Assembly: GCF_000831385.1 (NCBI RefSeq)
Contig: NZ_AP014548.1
Location: 806,001-870,000, forward strand
Direction: 5' to 3'
Length of the DNA: 64,000 bases
Source of the DNA: Nonlabens marinus S1-08
GTDB taxonomy: Bacteria; Bacteroidota; Bacteroidia; Flavobacteriales; Flavobacteriaceae
Part shown: positions 51,795 to 61,375 of the stretch, piece by piece
How positions within the stretch are numbered: the first letter of the stretch is position 1
Layout of the letters: every line of letters starts with the position of its first letter
Program-made: the position numbers and the translations under genes
The notes under the pieces: model-generated
What the model saw: the letters and a program-made list of their open reading frames with translations, nothing else
Told to the model about the DNA's origin: nothing
Database searches by the model: none

Positions 51795-52979
51795 ATGAAC
51801 ATCGATCAAATATCATTTGAAAAGAAAAGAGCACTTATACGAGTGGACTTCAACGTGCCGCTGGATGAAAATAGAAAAGTAACAGACGACACTAGAATTC
51901 GCGCTGCAAAAGATACGATCATCCATGTTTTAGAGCATGGAGGTTCTGTAGTATTGATGTCACATTTGGGACGTCCAGATGGCGAAAAAGAACAGAAATA
52001 CTCTTTAAAGCATGTAGTCGATACCGCTTCAGAAATTTTAGGTGTTCAAATTCAGTTTATTGATGACTGTGTAGGAGAGTCTGTGGAGCAAAAATCCAAC
52101 AATTTGCAGCCTGGAGAAGTTTTACTTTTAGAAAATTTACGATTTTACAAAGAAGAAACTGCTGGCGACGAGGGTTTTGCAAAACAACTGGCTGCCCTAG
52201 GCGATGTGTATATCAATGACGCATTTGGTACGGCACATAGAGCACACGCCTCTACAACAGTGGTTGCTCAATATTTTGAAAAGAAAGCTTTTGGAAAATT
52301 AATGCTGCGTGAAATCGAGAGTCTGAACAAAGTGTTAGAAACACCTAAAAAGCCTGTCGTTGCTATCTTAGGAGGTGCTAAAGTATCCTCAAAGATCACC
52401 GTGATTGAAAATATTCTTGATAAAGTAGACCACCTTATCCTCGCTGGTGGTATGGCTTACACCTTTATCAAAGCGCAAGGAGGAAATATAGGAGATTCTT
52501 TAGTGGAAGATGACAAGCAAGAATTAGCCTTAGAACTGATTGAAAAAGCCCAATCCTTAGGTACTCAAATACATTTACCAGTAGATTCCGTAACAGCAGA
52601 CTCATTTTCTGAAAATGCGACACGAGACATAGCACCTATTGACAACATTCCTGACGGCTGGATGGGTCTCGACATAGGAGAAGAATCTAGAAAAAAGTTT
52701 GCAGAGGTGATTCTTAAATGTAAGACCATATTGTGGAATGGACCTGCAGGAGTTTTTGAGATGGAACCCTTTGCCCATGGAACGATTGCACTAGGCGATG
52801 CAGTGGCAGAAGCTACATCAACAGGAGCATTTTCCTTAGTTGGTGGTGGAGATTCTGTAAGTGCTGTGAAGCAATTCGGTTTTGAGGATAAAGTAAGCTA
52901 TGTGTCCACAGGTGGTGGAGCTATGCTTGAAATGCTAGAAGGAAAAACATTACCAGGAATTAAAGCCATTGCCAGTTAA
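51795..52979 (+). CDS. pgk: Phosphoglycerate kinase
   Basis: Pgk transfers the phosphate of 1,3-bisphosphoglycerate to ADP in glycolysis. The 394-aa protein has RVDFNVPLDENRKVTDDTRIRAA, the MSHLGRPDG block, ILGGAKVSSKITVI and the hinge GGGDSVSAVKQFG/TGGGAMLE. Length and motifs are those of the family. A ribosome-binding AAAGGA precedes the ATG. Identity is certain. Confidence 0.97.
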   Translation: MNIDQISFEKKRALIRVDFNVPLDENRKVTDDTRIRAAKDTIIHVLEHGGSVVLMSHLGRPDGEKEQKYSLKHVVDTASEILGVQIQFIDDCVGESVEQKSNNLQPGEVLLLENLRFYKEETAGDEGFAKQLAALGDVYINDAFGTAHRAHASTTVVAQYFEKKAFGKLMLREIESLNKVLETPKKPVVAILGGAKVSSKITVIENILDKVDHLILAGGMAYTFIKAQGGNIGDSLVEDDKQELALELIEKAQSLGTQIHLPVDSVTADSFSENATRDIAPIDNIPDGWMGLDIGEESRKKFAEVILKCKTILWNGPAGVFEMEPFAHGTIALGDAVAEATSTGAFSLVGGGDSVSAVKQFGFEDKVSYVSTGGGAMLEMLEGKTLPGIKAIAS

Positions 52980-53010
52980 GAGTGGCAGGAAACTTGATCA
53001 AACAGCAGCC

Positions 53011-54510
53011 ATGAGAAAACTAAAATTAGGCATTTCGCTTATTATTATTTGTTTCACTTTCACGAGTCAAGCACAAGTAAAAGCACCTTTAGAGTCTTTA
53101 AAAAAAGACACTTTGCAAGTAAAAATGCTGGAAGGAGAATTAATCATTGCTCCAGCAACTGCAAGTGATAGTTTAGGGTTGATCAGTTATCCAGAAGTGG
53201 ATGCATACGATCAGTCCTTTTTAGACCAACTATACAATCACGATGGTTTCGACTACATGTTTGATGACCATGACCTGGATGATGAGGACTTAATGTTAGA
53301 TCAAACTCTGTCTACAGATACCCTGAAAGCCAGATTGAAACGCATCAATGAAAGCACACCTTTCCAGATTGACTACAACCCTATCTTAGAGCAACTTATA
53401 AAGAAAAAGCTAGGATACAAACGGGTAAATTTAGAGCGCATCATGACCTTGAGCGATTACTATTTCCCAATGTTTGAGGAGCAGTTGGACAGATTTGACA
53501 TCCCATTAGAGATGAAGTATCTAGCCGTTATAGAAAGCGCATTAGATCCTAGAATTAAAAGTAGGGTAGGTGCTACAGGACTGTGGCAATTCATGTTGCC
53601 CACAGGTAGATCCATGGGGCTTGAGATTGATTCCTATGTGGATGAGCGCATGGACCCCATAAAAGCGACCATTGCTGCCTGTAAATACCTCAACAAGTTG
53701 TATGACATGTATGACGATTGGGACCTGGCGCTAGCAGCCTATAACTCAGGAGCAGGAAATGTGAACAAAGCGATACGTCGCAGTGGTGGTAGCAAGAACT
53801 ATTGGAACTTGAGGCCATATCTCCCTAGAGAAACGGCAGATTATTTACCACAATTTCAGTCTATTCTGTATTTATACACCTATGCTAAGGAGCATGGCTT
53901 CAAGCCGCAACGCACGCCACGCCTTATGATAGCAACAGATACCGTACAGGTTAAGAACAAAATTAGCTTCACTCATATAGCCAAAGCTCTAGATCTGGAT
54001 GAAGAAACTATTAAGTTCCACAATCCCAGCTATAAGTTAGATATTATTCCGTTGATGAAGGATAAACCCCAGTATTTGAGGCTTCCTTATAAGGAATTGA
54101 TGGATTTTGTTAGTAATGAGGAAAAGATTTACGCTTTCGCGAAAGCGGAACAAGACGAAATAGAAAAACCTAATCCAGAGCTGTTGAAGCCGCAAACCAG
54201 CATTACCTACAGGGTACGCAGCGGTGACTTTTTAGGAAGAATTGCTGAAAAATATGGGGTAACCGTAAGCCAAATCAAGCGATGGAACGGCTTGCGCAGC
54301 AGCAACATAAAAATAGGTCAGCGACTAAAAATCATGACTCGAGGGGAAGCTATCGTATCTAGTTCAAAAGCCAAAAGCTATAAAGTGCGCGCAGGCGATA
54401 GCCTTTGGGAAATTTCTAAAAAACATGGACTTACCATTAATGAATTGAAAAAATTGAATCCTAATAAGTCTAAGGCCTTGCAACCAGGCATGACTCTTGT
54501 ATTACAATAA
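53011..54510 (+). CDS. Membrane-bound lytic murein transglycosylase with LysM domains (MltD-like)
   Basis: A 499-aa exported enzyme (signal MRKLKLGISLIIICFTFTSQA). An SLT/lysozyme-like domain holds the catalytic Glu in IESALDPRIKSRVGATGLWQFML and AAYNSGAGNV. Two LysM peptidoglycan-binding repeats follow (YRVRSGDFLGRIAEKYGV and YKVRAGDSLWEISKKHGL). It cleaves peptidoglycan glycan chains. The start at 53011 is chosen; an in-frame TTG upstream (52969) overlaps pgk. A palindrome copy encodes YAFAKAEQ (54132-54147) between the SLT and LysM parts. Confidence 0.93.
   Translation: MRKLKLGISLIIICFTFTSQAQVKAPLESLKKDTLQVKMLEGELIIAPATASDSLGLISYPEVDAYDQSFLDQLYNHDGFDYMFDDHDLDDEDLMLDQTLSTDTLKARLKRINESTPFQIDYNPILEQLIKKKLGYKRVNLERIMTLSDYYFPMFEEQLDRFDIPLEMKYLAVIESALDPRIKSRVGATGLWQFMLPTGRSMGLEIDSYVDERMDPIKATIAACKYLNKLYDMYDDWDLALAAYNSGAGNVNKAIRRSGGSKNYWNLRPYLPRETADYLPQFQSILYLYTYAKEHGFKPQRTPRLMIATDTVQVKNKISFTHIAKALDLDEETIKFHNPSYKLDIIPLMKDKPQYLRLPYKELMDFVSNEEKIYAFAKAEQDEIEKPNPELLKPQTSITYRVRSGDFLGRIAEKYGVTVSQIKRWNGLRSSNIKIGQRLKIMTRGEAIVSSSKAKSYKVRAGDSLWEISKKHGLTINELKKLNPNKSKALQPGMTLVLQ
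54132..54147. repeat. Dispersed palindrome, exact copy, in mltD-like gene (AFAKA frame)
   Basis: The exact core reads YAFAKAEQ in the linker before the first LysM repeat. Confidence 0.95.
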
Positions 54511-54514
54511 CTCT

Positions 54515-55483
54515 ATGAAACATCTTTTCTACCTTCTATTATTTTCTATACTTCTCGTTTCTTGTAATGAGAAATCTGTTGTCATTAATGATAGCGCGGG
54601 ACGCCTGAATGACATTCTCGTAGTCATCGATAATGAGAGTTGGGACTCTCAAATAGGCGACAGCATTAGAGCTGTGCTAGCGAGACCTATCGATGGTATT
54701 GTGCGAGAGGAGCCTATGTTTAGTTTGAACCAGGTGAAGCCACAATCCTTTGAGGGAATGCTCAAAAAATCGCGTAACTATTTATTTATTCAAAGATCGG
54801 ATAGTGCAGGTGTTTCCATTAGAAAAGACAAATATGCAAGACCACAGCTAGGGGTAATTGTCAGAGGCGCTAATGCAGCTGATATTTCTAGAGTACTAAG
54901 CGAGAATGCAGATGAGATCATTACGGTCTTCAACGATAGCGAAGTTGCAGAGAAGCAGCGATTGATAAGCAAAGTAAAACTGAACACAGATCAGATCACA
55001 GAGAGATTTGGTATTAAAATCAACGTTCCAACCGCTTATAGATATGCTAAGGTGGAAGATCCAGACTTTACCTGGTTGCGACGCGATATTGTAGAGGGAA
55101 CGATGGATATCATGATCTATGAAGTTCCTTTAAAAGAAATTACTCGTGATAGCGCCGTTGTCAACGATATTGTGCGCGTAAGAGACTCCGTAGGTGGAAT
55201 GAAAATCCCTGTTGACGATGGAATCTTTCAAACGGAACCAGCGTTTTCTCCTTTTGTAAATGAGACAGAGATTGATGGAAAATTTGCATTTGAAACTAAG
55301 GGAACCTGGGAGGCTAAAAATAAATTCATGGCAGGACCATTTGTCAACTATGCGGTATATAACAAAGAGAAAAACAACTGGCTGATCATAGAAGGTTTTG
55401 TATCTGCACCTAATGCGGAGCAGCGCAATTATCTTTTTGAGCTAGAAGCAATACTCAAGAGCATTGAGTTTGCCAAGCCCTAA
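54515..55483 (+). CDS. DUF4837-type lipoprotein
   Basis: A 322-aa lipoprotein (MKHLFYLLLFSILLVSC, lipobox LLVSC). The mature part has the DUF4837 pattern: NDILVVIDNESWDSQIGDSIRAVLARPIDGIVREEPMF…FTWLRRDIVEG. DUF4837 proteins are common in Bacteroidota; no function is known. A terminator follows. It is 4 bp after the transglycosylase gene, so the two may be cotranscribed. Confidence 0.85.
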   Translation: MKHLFYLLLFSILLVSCNEKSVVINDSAGRLNDILVVIDNESWDSQIGDSIRAVLARPIDGIVREEPMFSLNQVKPQSFEGMLKKSRNYLFIQRSDSAGVSIRKDKYARPQLGVIVRGANAADISRVLSENADEIITVFNDSEVAEKQRLISKVKLNTDQITERFGIKINVPTAYRYAKVEDPDFTWLRRDIVEGTMDIMIYEVPLKEITRDSAVVNDIVRVRDSVGGMKIPVDDGIFQTEPAFSPFVNETEIDGKFAFETKGTWEAKNKFMAGPFVNYAVYNKEKNNWLIIEGFVSAPNAEQRNYLFELEAILKSIEFAKP

Positions 55484-55500
55484 TTGATTGTAGAAATTTA

Positions 55501-55536
55501 AAAAAGCCCTTAGAAACACAGTTTCTAAGGGCTTTT
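55501..55536. terminator. Bidirectional intrinsic terminator
   Basis: AAAAAGCCCTTAGAAAC paired with TTTCTAAGGGCTTTTT around a 4-nt loop, between the convergent DUF4837 and tatA genes. Confidence 0.88.
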
Positions 55537-55557
55537 TCAATGATATCATTCCGCAAA

Positions 55558-55755
55558 TTATTTGCTGGAATCGATGCCTTTATTTGATTTCTCGTCTGCA
55601 TCTTCTTTAGTGGCGTCCTTAAACTCCTTGATACCACCACCTAGGCCACGCATCAATTCAGGTATCTTTTTACCACCGAAGAGTAAAACTAGCACTAAAA
55701 CAATGAGGACGACTTGCCACACACCGAACATTCCTAAAATAAAACCAGTTATCAT
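55558..55755 (-). CDS. tatA: Twin-arginine translocase subunit TatA/TatE
   Basis: A 65-aa single-helix protein: MITGFILGMFGVWQVVLIVLVLVLLFGGKKIPELMRGLGGGIKEFKDA, the TatA signature (membrane helix, FGGKKIPEL hinge, amphipathic helix). It forms the protein-conducting part of the Tat export system. The frame is open upstream to 55782, but the -7 box (55780-55787) overlaps that start, so the ATG at 55755 is correct. Identity is certain. Confidence 0.94.
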   Translation of the reverse strand: MITGFILGMFGVWQVVLIVLVLVLLFGGKKIPELMRGLGGGIKEFKDATKEDADEKSNKGIDSSK

Positions 55756-55779
55756 AATGTGATTATTTATTAGATGGCA

Positions 55780-55787
55780 CAAAGATA
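55780..55787 (-). promoter_or_regulatory. Candidate -7 promoter box of tatA
   Basis: TATCTTTG on the minus strand, 24 nt before the tatA ATG at 55755. Confidence 0.62.
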
Positions 55788-55875
55788 CAATAAGACAATC
55801 AACCTCAATACCGCAGCATCATAATGTTTAGATACATCAAACTGGACAATGCGATAGCTTCCATGACGTTTATTT

Positions 55876-55883
55876 TATATTTG
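55876..55883 (+). promoter_or_regulatory. Candidate -7 promoter box of M23 peptidase gene
   Basis: TATATTTG, 10 nt before the ATG at 55894, with AGGGAA between. Confidence 0.58.
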
Positions 55884-55893
55884 TAGGGAACCC

Positions 55894-56754
55894 ATGGAAA
55901 AACCTAAGAAGAAATACAAAAGTAAGTGGAGGCATCAATACCGTATGGTGGTGCTCAACGATGATACTTTTGAAGAGCGTTTTAGCTTAAAGCTCAACCG
56001 CATCAACGTTTTTGTGGTCACTGTTGTAAGTGCCGTAATCCTAATCGCTTTAACCACGATATTTATCGCATACACACCAGTACGCGAACTCATTCCTGGT
56101 TATTCCAGTAGTGAATTGCGCAATCAGACGGCGGTTCTCATGCAGGAAACCGACTCCTTAAAGCAAAAACTCGCTTTAAACGAGCAGCAGTACCAGCGCA
56201 TCAAGATGGTGTTAAGTGGAGACATAACTACAGAAGAGTATGCGCGTATAGACAGCGTTGCACAAGTAGAAACATCGCTTTCAATGGATGATTTTGCCCC
56301 AAGTAGGGAAGATAGTTTGTTAAGAGAAGAGGTGGCTCGTGAAGACAAATACAATTTTATTGAAGGCGCCAAAGCACGAACTAACTTTGTATTCTTCAAG
56401 CCGCTAAAAGGGAGTATTTCAAACGGGTTTAGTGTAAAAGAAAAGCATTTTGCAGTTGATGTCACTGCTGCAACAAATACACCTGTAAAAGCTGCTGCCG
56501 CTGGCACCGTAGTTTTTTCAGGCTGGACGGCAGAGACTGGTTACACGATCTTGCTAGAACACGCCTATGGTCTTATAACTGTTTACAAACATTGTGGGAC
56601 GCTCACAAAAAATCAAAACGATCAAGTACTTGCCGGAGAAGTCATCGCAAGCGTTGGTAATACCGGTGAGTTAACTAACGGTCCACATTTGCATTTTGAA
56701 CTTTGGAGCGATGGCTATCCTTTGGACCCTACCAATTTTATAAACTTCGAGTAA
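55894..56754 (+). CDS. M23-family metallopeptidase (murein endopeptidase-like)
   Basis: A 286-aa envelope protein with an N-terminal membrane anchor (INVFVVTVVSAVILIALTTIFIAYT), a coiled region (ALMQETDSLKQKLALNEQQYQ), and a C-terminal LytM domain. The zinc site is HFAVDV with the later HLHFE, and the metal-binding His also in VYKHCGTL. M23 enzymes cut peptidoglycan cross-links. The stop overlaps the next gene's ATG. Confidence 0.9.
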   Translation: MEKPKKKYKSKWRHQYRMVVLNDDTFEERFSLKLNRINVFVVTVVSAVILIALTTIFIAYTPVRELIPGYSSSELRNQTAVLMQETDSLKQKLALNEQQYQRIKMVLSGDITTEEYARIDSVAQVETSLSMDDFAPSREDSLLREEVAREDKYNFIEGAKARTNFVFFKPLKGSISNGFSVKEKHFAVDVTAATNTPVKAAAAGTVVFSGWTAETGYTILLEHAYGLITVYKHCGTLTKNQNDQVLAGEVIASVGNTGELTNGPHLHFELWSDGYPLDPTNFINFE

Positions 56755-58250
56755 TGTCCATTAAATCTACTGCAGCCCGGGCGTTTGCGGCTTATGTCGA
56801 CCGTCAGACTAAAAGGTGGTCGCGCCGCCCCATCAAATCGCAACATAAAGTATTTCAAAATTTGCTCAAGGTTGCTGGGAATACCGCTTTCGCGAAAGCG
56901 CACTCCTTCAACACCATCAAAACCCATAAAGATTTTGTCAATCAAGTGCCCGTTCGGGACTATGAAGATCTAAAACCTTACATTGATCGAGTAGTGGCGG
57001 GCGAAAGTGATATTTTGTGGCCAGGAAAGCCATTATACTTCGCCAAAACATCAGGAACCACAAGCGGTGCGAAGTACATCCCACTCACTAAAGATTCCAT
57101 GCCAGAGCACATTAAGGCGGCAAGGAATGCCATTCTCAGCTACATATACGAGACTGGCAACTCAAACTTTGTGGATGGTAAAATGATATTCCTACAGGGC
57201 AGCCCAGTGTTGGAGGAGCAAAACGGTATACAATTAGGAAGACTTAGTGGTATCGTGGCACATTACGTTCCCGATTATTTGCAGCGCAACCGCATGCCCA
57301 GCTGGGAGACCAATTGCATTGAAGACTGGGAGACCAAGGTAGAAGCAGTGATTGATGAAACCCTCCCAGAGAATATGAGCGTGATTTCTGGAATCCCCAG
57401 CTGGTTGCAAATGTATTTTGAGCGCATTGTGGCTCGTACTGGCAAGAAAGTAGGCGAGGTATTCCCAGACTTGAGTCTACTCATTTATGGAGGTGTCAAC
57501 TTTGAACCTTATAAAGCCAAATTTGATGCATTAATAGGCCGTAAAATTGATAGCATCGAGCTTTTTCCTGCCAGTGAAGGATTCTTTGCTTATCAAGACA
57601 AACAGTCCGAAAAAGGAATGTTACTTCTTTTAGACGCAGGTATCTTTTATGAATTTATTCCAGCAGATCAATTTCATGAAGAAAACCCACCTAGGCTGAC
57701 CATAGGCGATGTAGAAATAGGCGTGAATTATGTGATGATTATTTCCACTACCGCAGGACTTTGGGCTTACAACATAGGTGATACGATCGCATTTACCAGC
57801 ACAAAGCCCTATCGGGTTGTGGTTACTGGACGCATCAAACACTACATCAGCGCCAGCGGCGAGCACGTGATAGGTAAGGAAGTAGAAGAGGCTATGAGAG
57901 TTACTGTAGAAAAACATGGATTTATCATCAATGAATTTACAGTGGCGCCGCAATTGGAAACTCCAGCAGGAGAGTTGCCTTATCACGAATGGTTCATTGA
58001 AATGGATCAACGGCCAGATGAGCAAAAAATAAAGGAATTCACTGCTGCACTAGATCAAGAAATGCGCCAGCAGAATAGCTATTACGACGACCTGATCAAG
58101 GGGAAGGTCTTGCAGCCTTTAAAATTGAGAGTTCTAGAAACTGGTGCGTTTCAACAGTACATGAAAAGTATTGGTAAGCTGGGCGGACAAAACAAATTGC
58201 CTAGACTTTCTAACGATCGAAAGATTGCTGGGTTTTTTGAAAATATTTAA
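56754..58250 (+). CDS. GH3-like acyl-acid-amide synthetase family protein
   Basis: A 498-aa protein of the GH3 auxin-responsive family, which in plants conjugates acids to amino acids using ATP. It has the adenylation-type segments FAKTSGTTSGAKYIPLT and LFPASEGFFAYQ, and YVMIISTTAGLWAYNIGDTIAFTSTKPYRVVVTGRIKHYISASGEHV. The start is the ATG at 56754, which overlaps the preceding TAA; upstream codons (to 56703) lie inside the M23 gene. A palindrome copy encodes TAFAKAHS near residue 45. The bacterial substrate is unknown. Confidence 0.88.
   Translation: MSIKSTAARAFAAYVDRQTKRWSRRPIKSQHKVFQNLLKVAGNTAFAKAHSFNTIKTHKDFVNQVPVRDYEDLKPYIDRVVAGESDILWPGKPLYFAKTSGTTSGAKYIPLTKDSMPEHIKAARNAILSYIYETGNSNFVDGKMIFLQGSPVLEEQNGIQLGRLSGIVAHYVPDYLQRNRMPSWETNCIEDWETKVEAVIDETLPENMSVISGIPSWLQMYFERIVARTGKKVGEVFPDLSLLIYGGVNFEPYKAKFDALIGRKIDSIELFPASEGFFAYQDKQSEKGMLLLLDAGIFYEFIPADQFHEENPPRLTIGDVEIGVNYVMIISTTAGLWAYNIGDTIAFTSTKPYRVVVTGRIKHYISASGEHVIGKEVEEAMRVTVEKHGFIINEFTVAPQLETPAGELPYHEWFIEMDQRPDEQKIKEFTAALDQEMRQQNSYYDDLIKGKVLQPLKLRVLETGAFQQYMKSIGKLGGQNKLPRLSNDRKIAGFFENI
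56885..56900. repeat. Dispersed palindrome, exact copy, in GH3-like gene (AFAKA frame)
   Basis: The exact core reads NTAFAKAHSF, in the segment where GH3 proteins have T-x-F-G-K-x-H-x-F. Confidence 0.95.
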
Positions 58251-58252
58251 AA

Positions 58253-58459
58253 ATGCTTAGAGACGTTGCCTTTGCACTATGTGTATGGGTGGCTATCGCC
58301 TCGCTGATTTTTTTGTTGATTTATTATGTAGTTGTTTCTATTGCAAAAGACTTTTTCCAAAAAGACTTAAACAGAAGCCCGTTGCTAGAAATAGTACACA
58401 TTTTATTACAAGTAGGAATTGCCATAGGCGTCAGTTACTATTTTTTGATGATGGCATAG
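58253..58459 (+). CDS. Small two-helix membrane protein, 68 aa
   Basis: A 68-aa protein with two hydrophobic helices (VAFALCVWVAIASLIFLLIYYVVVSI and LEIVHILLQVGIAIGVSYYFLMMA) joined by a charged loop (AKDFFQKDLNRSP). No motif is recognised. It starts 2 bp after the GH3-like stop, so it is likely cotranscribed. Function unknown. Confidence 0.7.
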   Translation: MLRDVAFALCVWVAIASLIFLLIYYVVVSIAKDFFQKDLNRSPLLEIVHILLQVGIAIGVSYYFLMMA

Positions 58460-58525
58460 AACGCCTCAAAGCATGGGTTGCTATTAGACCATCAGTACAT
58501 TTCCATAACTGACAGTAGAGTATCC

Positions 58526-58533
58526 TATCTTTG
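58526..58533 (+). promoter_or_regulatory. Candidate -7 promoter box of DUF6909-type gene
   Basis: TATCTTTG, 17 nt before the ATG at 58551. Confidence 0.6.
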
Positions 58534-58550
58534 TACAGAAATTACTATTT

Positions 58551-60278
58551 ATGCCCATTATCAACGTAGAGCCTAGAACAAGAGCTCAAGAAAGCACGAA
58601 CGCCATTGAACGCATGTACATCACCATGCGACATTTGTTCAACCGTGGATTTTACAAGCCTATGGGGGTTAGTGGTGAATCCTTACGAGAGTCTTTACTT
58701 ACCATTCGTCCAGAAATATATGGTTCTATTGCTGAGGATAAAATAGAATTGAACGGTTTACTTTACGTGATGGACCGCTTGCCTATGGGAATCGAGGAGT
58801 GTACCTACATCAATCTTACAAGCGATGAAGGCTATGGCCGGTCCCATTTTAAAGCCATTGTCCCTAAAAAACGCCGCCGCAATTGCTATCGCATCGATCA
58901 GCAACAGATGAATATTGAGATCACCCGTGGGAGGTCTGAGATTTATGACATCCTTACCCACCTTACCTTTTTGATGGTGGAATCTCACAAGATCATGAAA
59001 CGTGTGATTATAGGGGAAAATGGGAACGTCACTAGAGACTGGAAATGTTTAGAAGACGCTATAGAAAAAGAGGAATTGACACAGGAAGAAAAAGAGGTAA
59101 CGGTCATTCACGTTGCTAATATCCTAGGACGCACTTTTGATGAGGTGATGCAGGTGTATGATGACTTTGCAACACCTAGCAACCCGCATCAGTTTTTGAG
59201 TACCATTTACTACTTAGGATTACTGGGGAAACGCGAGATTATGGACGAGCAAAAACGTGTCGTCACTTTTTCTCCGGTGCTTAGAGAACGATTGGGTCAT
59301 CACATACATGGTGATCGATGGGCACTGCGCATTAAAAAACATTTGATTGAGCACAACTTGTTCGACAGGCCGTTGCACATAATTAGCGCCAACTTACATT
59401 CCGTTATGAACTCCATTTACGGGCCTAAGGTATTAGCAACTCAGGTAGCTAAAAATGGCCGTATGGAGACTTTTGCTTCCTTGAGCCATGCCCAAGGCAA
59501 GAAAAATAGAGATGCTGTCAAGAAATACGCGTTGCAAAATGGTATGGCAGAACTTCCAGATGCCAGTGGGACTAATATTGATGTGCAGATTTTTGATACG
59601 TCTAAAGCTGCATTTGAAAAGATAGATTTTTGTGAAGATCGCTTTCGCGAAAGCGATACAGACCAAAAACCAGTACTCATTGTGATGGATTACGCCTTTG
59701 GAGAGCAAGCATATGAAACGCTAGACGAACTGCTGAAGCCTTATAACGATGGTAAAGAAATGCATTTGATGAATATCAAATCCATCAGCATCATGGGAAA
59801 AGCCGGTATTCTTGAGGGAGATAAAGGCGACATCATGGTGCCAGACGCTCACGTTTTTGAAGGAACTGCAGATAACTATCCGTTTAAAAACAGGCTTTCC
59901 AAAAAAGACTTAGCCACAGAAGGGCTAAGCGTGGTTTCAGGTTCTATGGTAACAGTTTTAGGAACCTCGCTTCAAAATAGAGATGTATTAGAATATTTCT
60001 ATAATTCCAGTTGGAGAGTCATAGGTCTTGAAATGGAAGGAGCTCATTATCAAAAAGCCATCCAGGCAGCTTCTAAGGTACGCCGCAGCATCAGTAAAAA
60101 GGTCAAAGTACGTTATGCCTACTATGCAAGCGATAACCCTCTCAAAACAGGCCATACACTAGCTAGCGGTGGCTTAGGATTGACTGGAGTGAAGCCAGTG
60201 TATGTGATTACAGAGAAAATACTGGAGCAAATCCTACATGATAGCGTGGCTAAGACAAAACAAGAAGTACCAGAGTAA
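58551..60278 (+). CDS. DUF6909-type protein with nucleoside-phosphorylase-like C-terminal part
   Basis: A 575-aa protein, helical at the N-terminus (PRTRAQESTNAIERMYITMRHLFNRGFYKPMG…) and with a C-terminal part that resembles nucleoside phosphorylases and nucleosidases (IGLEMEGAHYQKAI, SDNPLKTGHTLASGG). The whole layout matches what is called DUF6909 in Bacteroidota, as far as I can recall; the reaction is not known. A palindrome copy at 59640 reads RFRES. No partner gene is obvious. Confidence 0.72.
   Translation: MPIINVEPRTRAQESTNAIERMYITMRHLFNRGFYKPMGVSGESLRESLLTIRPEIYGSIAEDKIELNGLLYVMDRLPMGIEECTYINLTSDEGYGRSHFKAIVPKKRRRNCYRIDQQQMNIEITRGRSEIYDILTHLTFLMVESHKIMKRVIIGENGNVTRDWKCLEDAIEKEELTQEEKEVTVIHVANILGRTFDEVMQVYDDFATPSNPHQFLSTIYYLGLLGKREIMDEQKRVVTFSPVLRERLGHHIHGDRWALRIKKHLIEHNLFDRPLHIISANLHSVMNSIYGPKVLATQVAKNGRMETFASLSHAQGKKNRDAVKKYALQNGMAELPDASGTNIDVQIFDTSKAAFEKIDFCEDRFRESDTDQKPVLIVMDYAFGEQAYETLDELLKPYNDGKEMHLMNIKSISIMGKAGILEGDKGDIMVPDAHVFEGTADNYPFKNRLSKKDLATEGLSVVSGSMVTVLGTSLQNRDVLEYFYNSSWRVIGLEMEGAHYQKAIQAASKVRRSISKKVKVRYAYYASDNPLKTGHTLASGGLGLTGVKPVYVITEKILEQILHDSVAKTKQEVPE
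59640..59655. repeat. Dispersed palindrome, exact copy (RFRES frame)
   Basis: The only coding copy in the window read in the third frame, as DRFRESD, in the DUF6909-type gene. Confidence 0.95.
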
Positions 60279-60298
60279 TCTTGTTTTGCCTATTGCGT

Positions 60299-60306
60299 TA
60301 TATTTG
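60299..60306 (+). promoter_or_regulatory. Candidate -7 promoter box of Wzz-like gene
   Basis: TATATTTG, 22 nt before the ATG at 60329. Confidence 0.55.
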
Positions 60307-60328
60307 AATCGTATACAAAAGGGAATTT

Positions 60329-61369
60329 ATGAATCAACAGCAGGACAACAGTAATCGCGAGGAACAAGAAGTAGATTTAGTTCCTGTTTTTGTATGGATA
60401 GGCAACGGCATCAAGAATTTCTTCAATGCTATAGGGGCGTTCTTTAAAGCAATAGGCCACGCGCTGATTCTATTTTTTGTTTTCTTGCAGCGTAATATTC
60501 TCTTGATTGGTGCATTTATTGTTGCCGGTCTAGCCCTAGGCTTTTATTTAGATTCCAATACAAAATCCAATTATAGTGCGCAATTGCGAGTGGAGCCCAA
60601 TTTTAATAGCAGCTCTCAGCTTATATCTAATATCAATTACTACGATGCACTTACTAGCGAGGGAGATTATACCCGTCTAGCAAAAGAGTTGGGCCTTACA
60701 GTGGACGAGGCACAGCAAATAAACGGTTTCAGCATAGAGGAAAGTTATAACGATACAGAATTGCTAGAGGAATATGACCGACTAGCGCGCGATGCAGATA
60801 CTATGGCGTTAGATAATTTCACTTTTGAAGGATTCAAAGAAGCTAAAAGAGAGATGGATTATCAATTCTATGAAATCATAGCTAAAGCAAATAGCAGGGA
60901 TGTATTAGAAAAGGCAATTCCAAAAATTATCGAGGTAAAAGAGAACTCAGGAATAAAAGCGGCAAGATTATCTTATCTAGAAAATACAGAGTTCAATATC
61001 AGCTCTAAGCAATATCAACTGACTGAGATAGATTCCCTGCTGGCCGCTTACCAAAAAATGATAGCCACAAACCAGTCCTCCAGCGGTAACACCAATTTGT
61101 TCGTAGGAGACCAGAGATCTTCCGATAATTTGGCAACTCTATTTTTTCAAAAGCAAGAATTATTAGAGGATCTACAAGATTTGAGAGAAGACAAATACGG
61201 TTCAGAAAACACGGTAAACATAGTTTCAGAATATGTGGTAAGAGGTAGTGTCAAAGAAGAGCACACAAAGCTCAAATTAGTCATTTTATTCTTTGTTTTA
61301 GGAATTTTAGTTGCTGCTATTCCCGCCGTTTGGAGATTTCTCAAGAGTTACCCGAACACTTCAAAATAG
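60329..61369 (+). CDS. Wzz-like polysaccharide chain-length protein
   Basis: A 346-aa inner-membrane protein with one helix near the N-terminus (ALILFFVFLQRNILLIGAFIVAGLALGFYL) and another near the C-terminus (LKLVILFFVLGILVAAIPAVWRFL), with a periplasmic coiled region between, as in Wzz/chain-length determinants. It would set the length of a surface polysaccharide. It opens the polysaccharide cluster. Confidence 0.8.
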   Translation: MNQQQDNSNREEQEVDLVPVFVWIGNGIKNFFNAIGAFFKAIGHALILFFVFLQRNILLIGAFIVAGLALGFYLDSNTKSNYSAQLRVEPNFNSSSQLISNINYYDALTSEGDYTRLAKELGLTVDEAQQINGFSIEESYNDTELLEEYDRLARDADTMALDNFTFEGFKEAKREMDYQFYEIIAKANSRDVLEKAIPKIIEVKENSGIKAARLSYLENTEFNISSKQYQLTEIDSLLAAYQKMIATNQSSSGNTNLFVGDQRSSDNLATLFFQKQELLEDLQDLREDKYGSENTVNIVSEYVVRGSVKEEHTKLKLVILFFVLGILVAAIPAVWRFLKSYPNTSK

Positions 61370-61375
61370 TCATCA

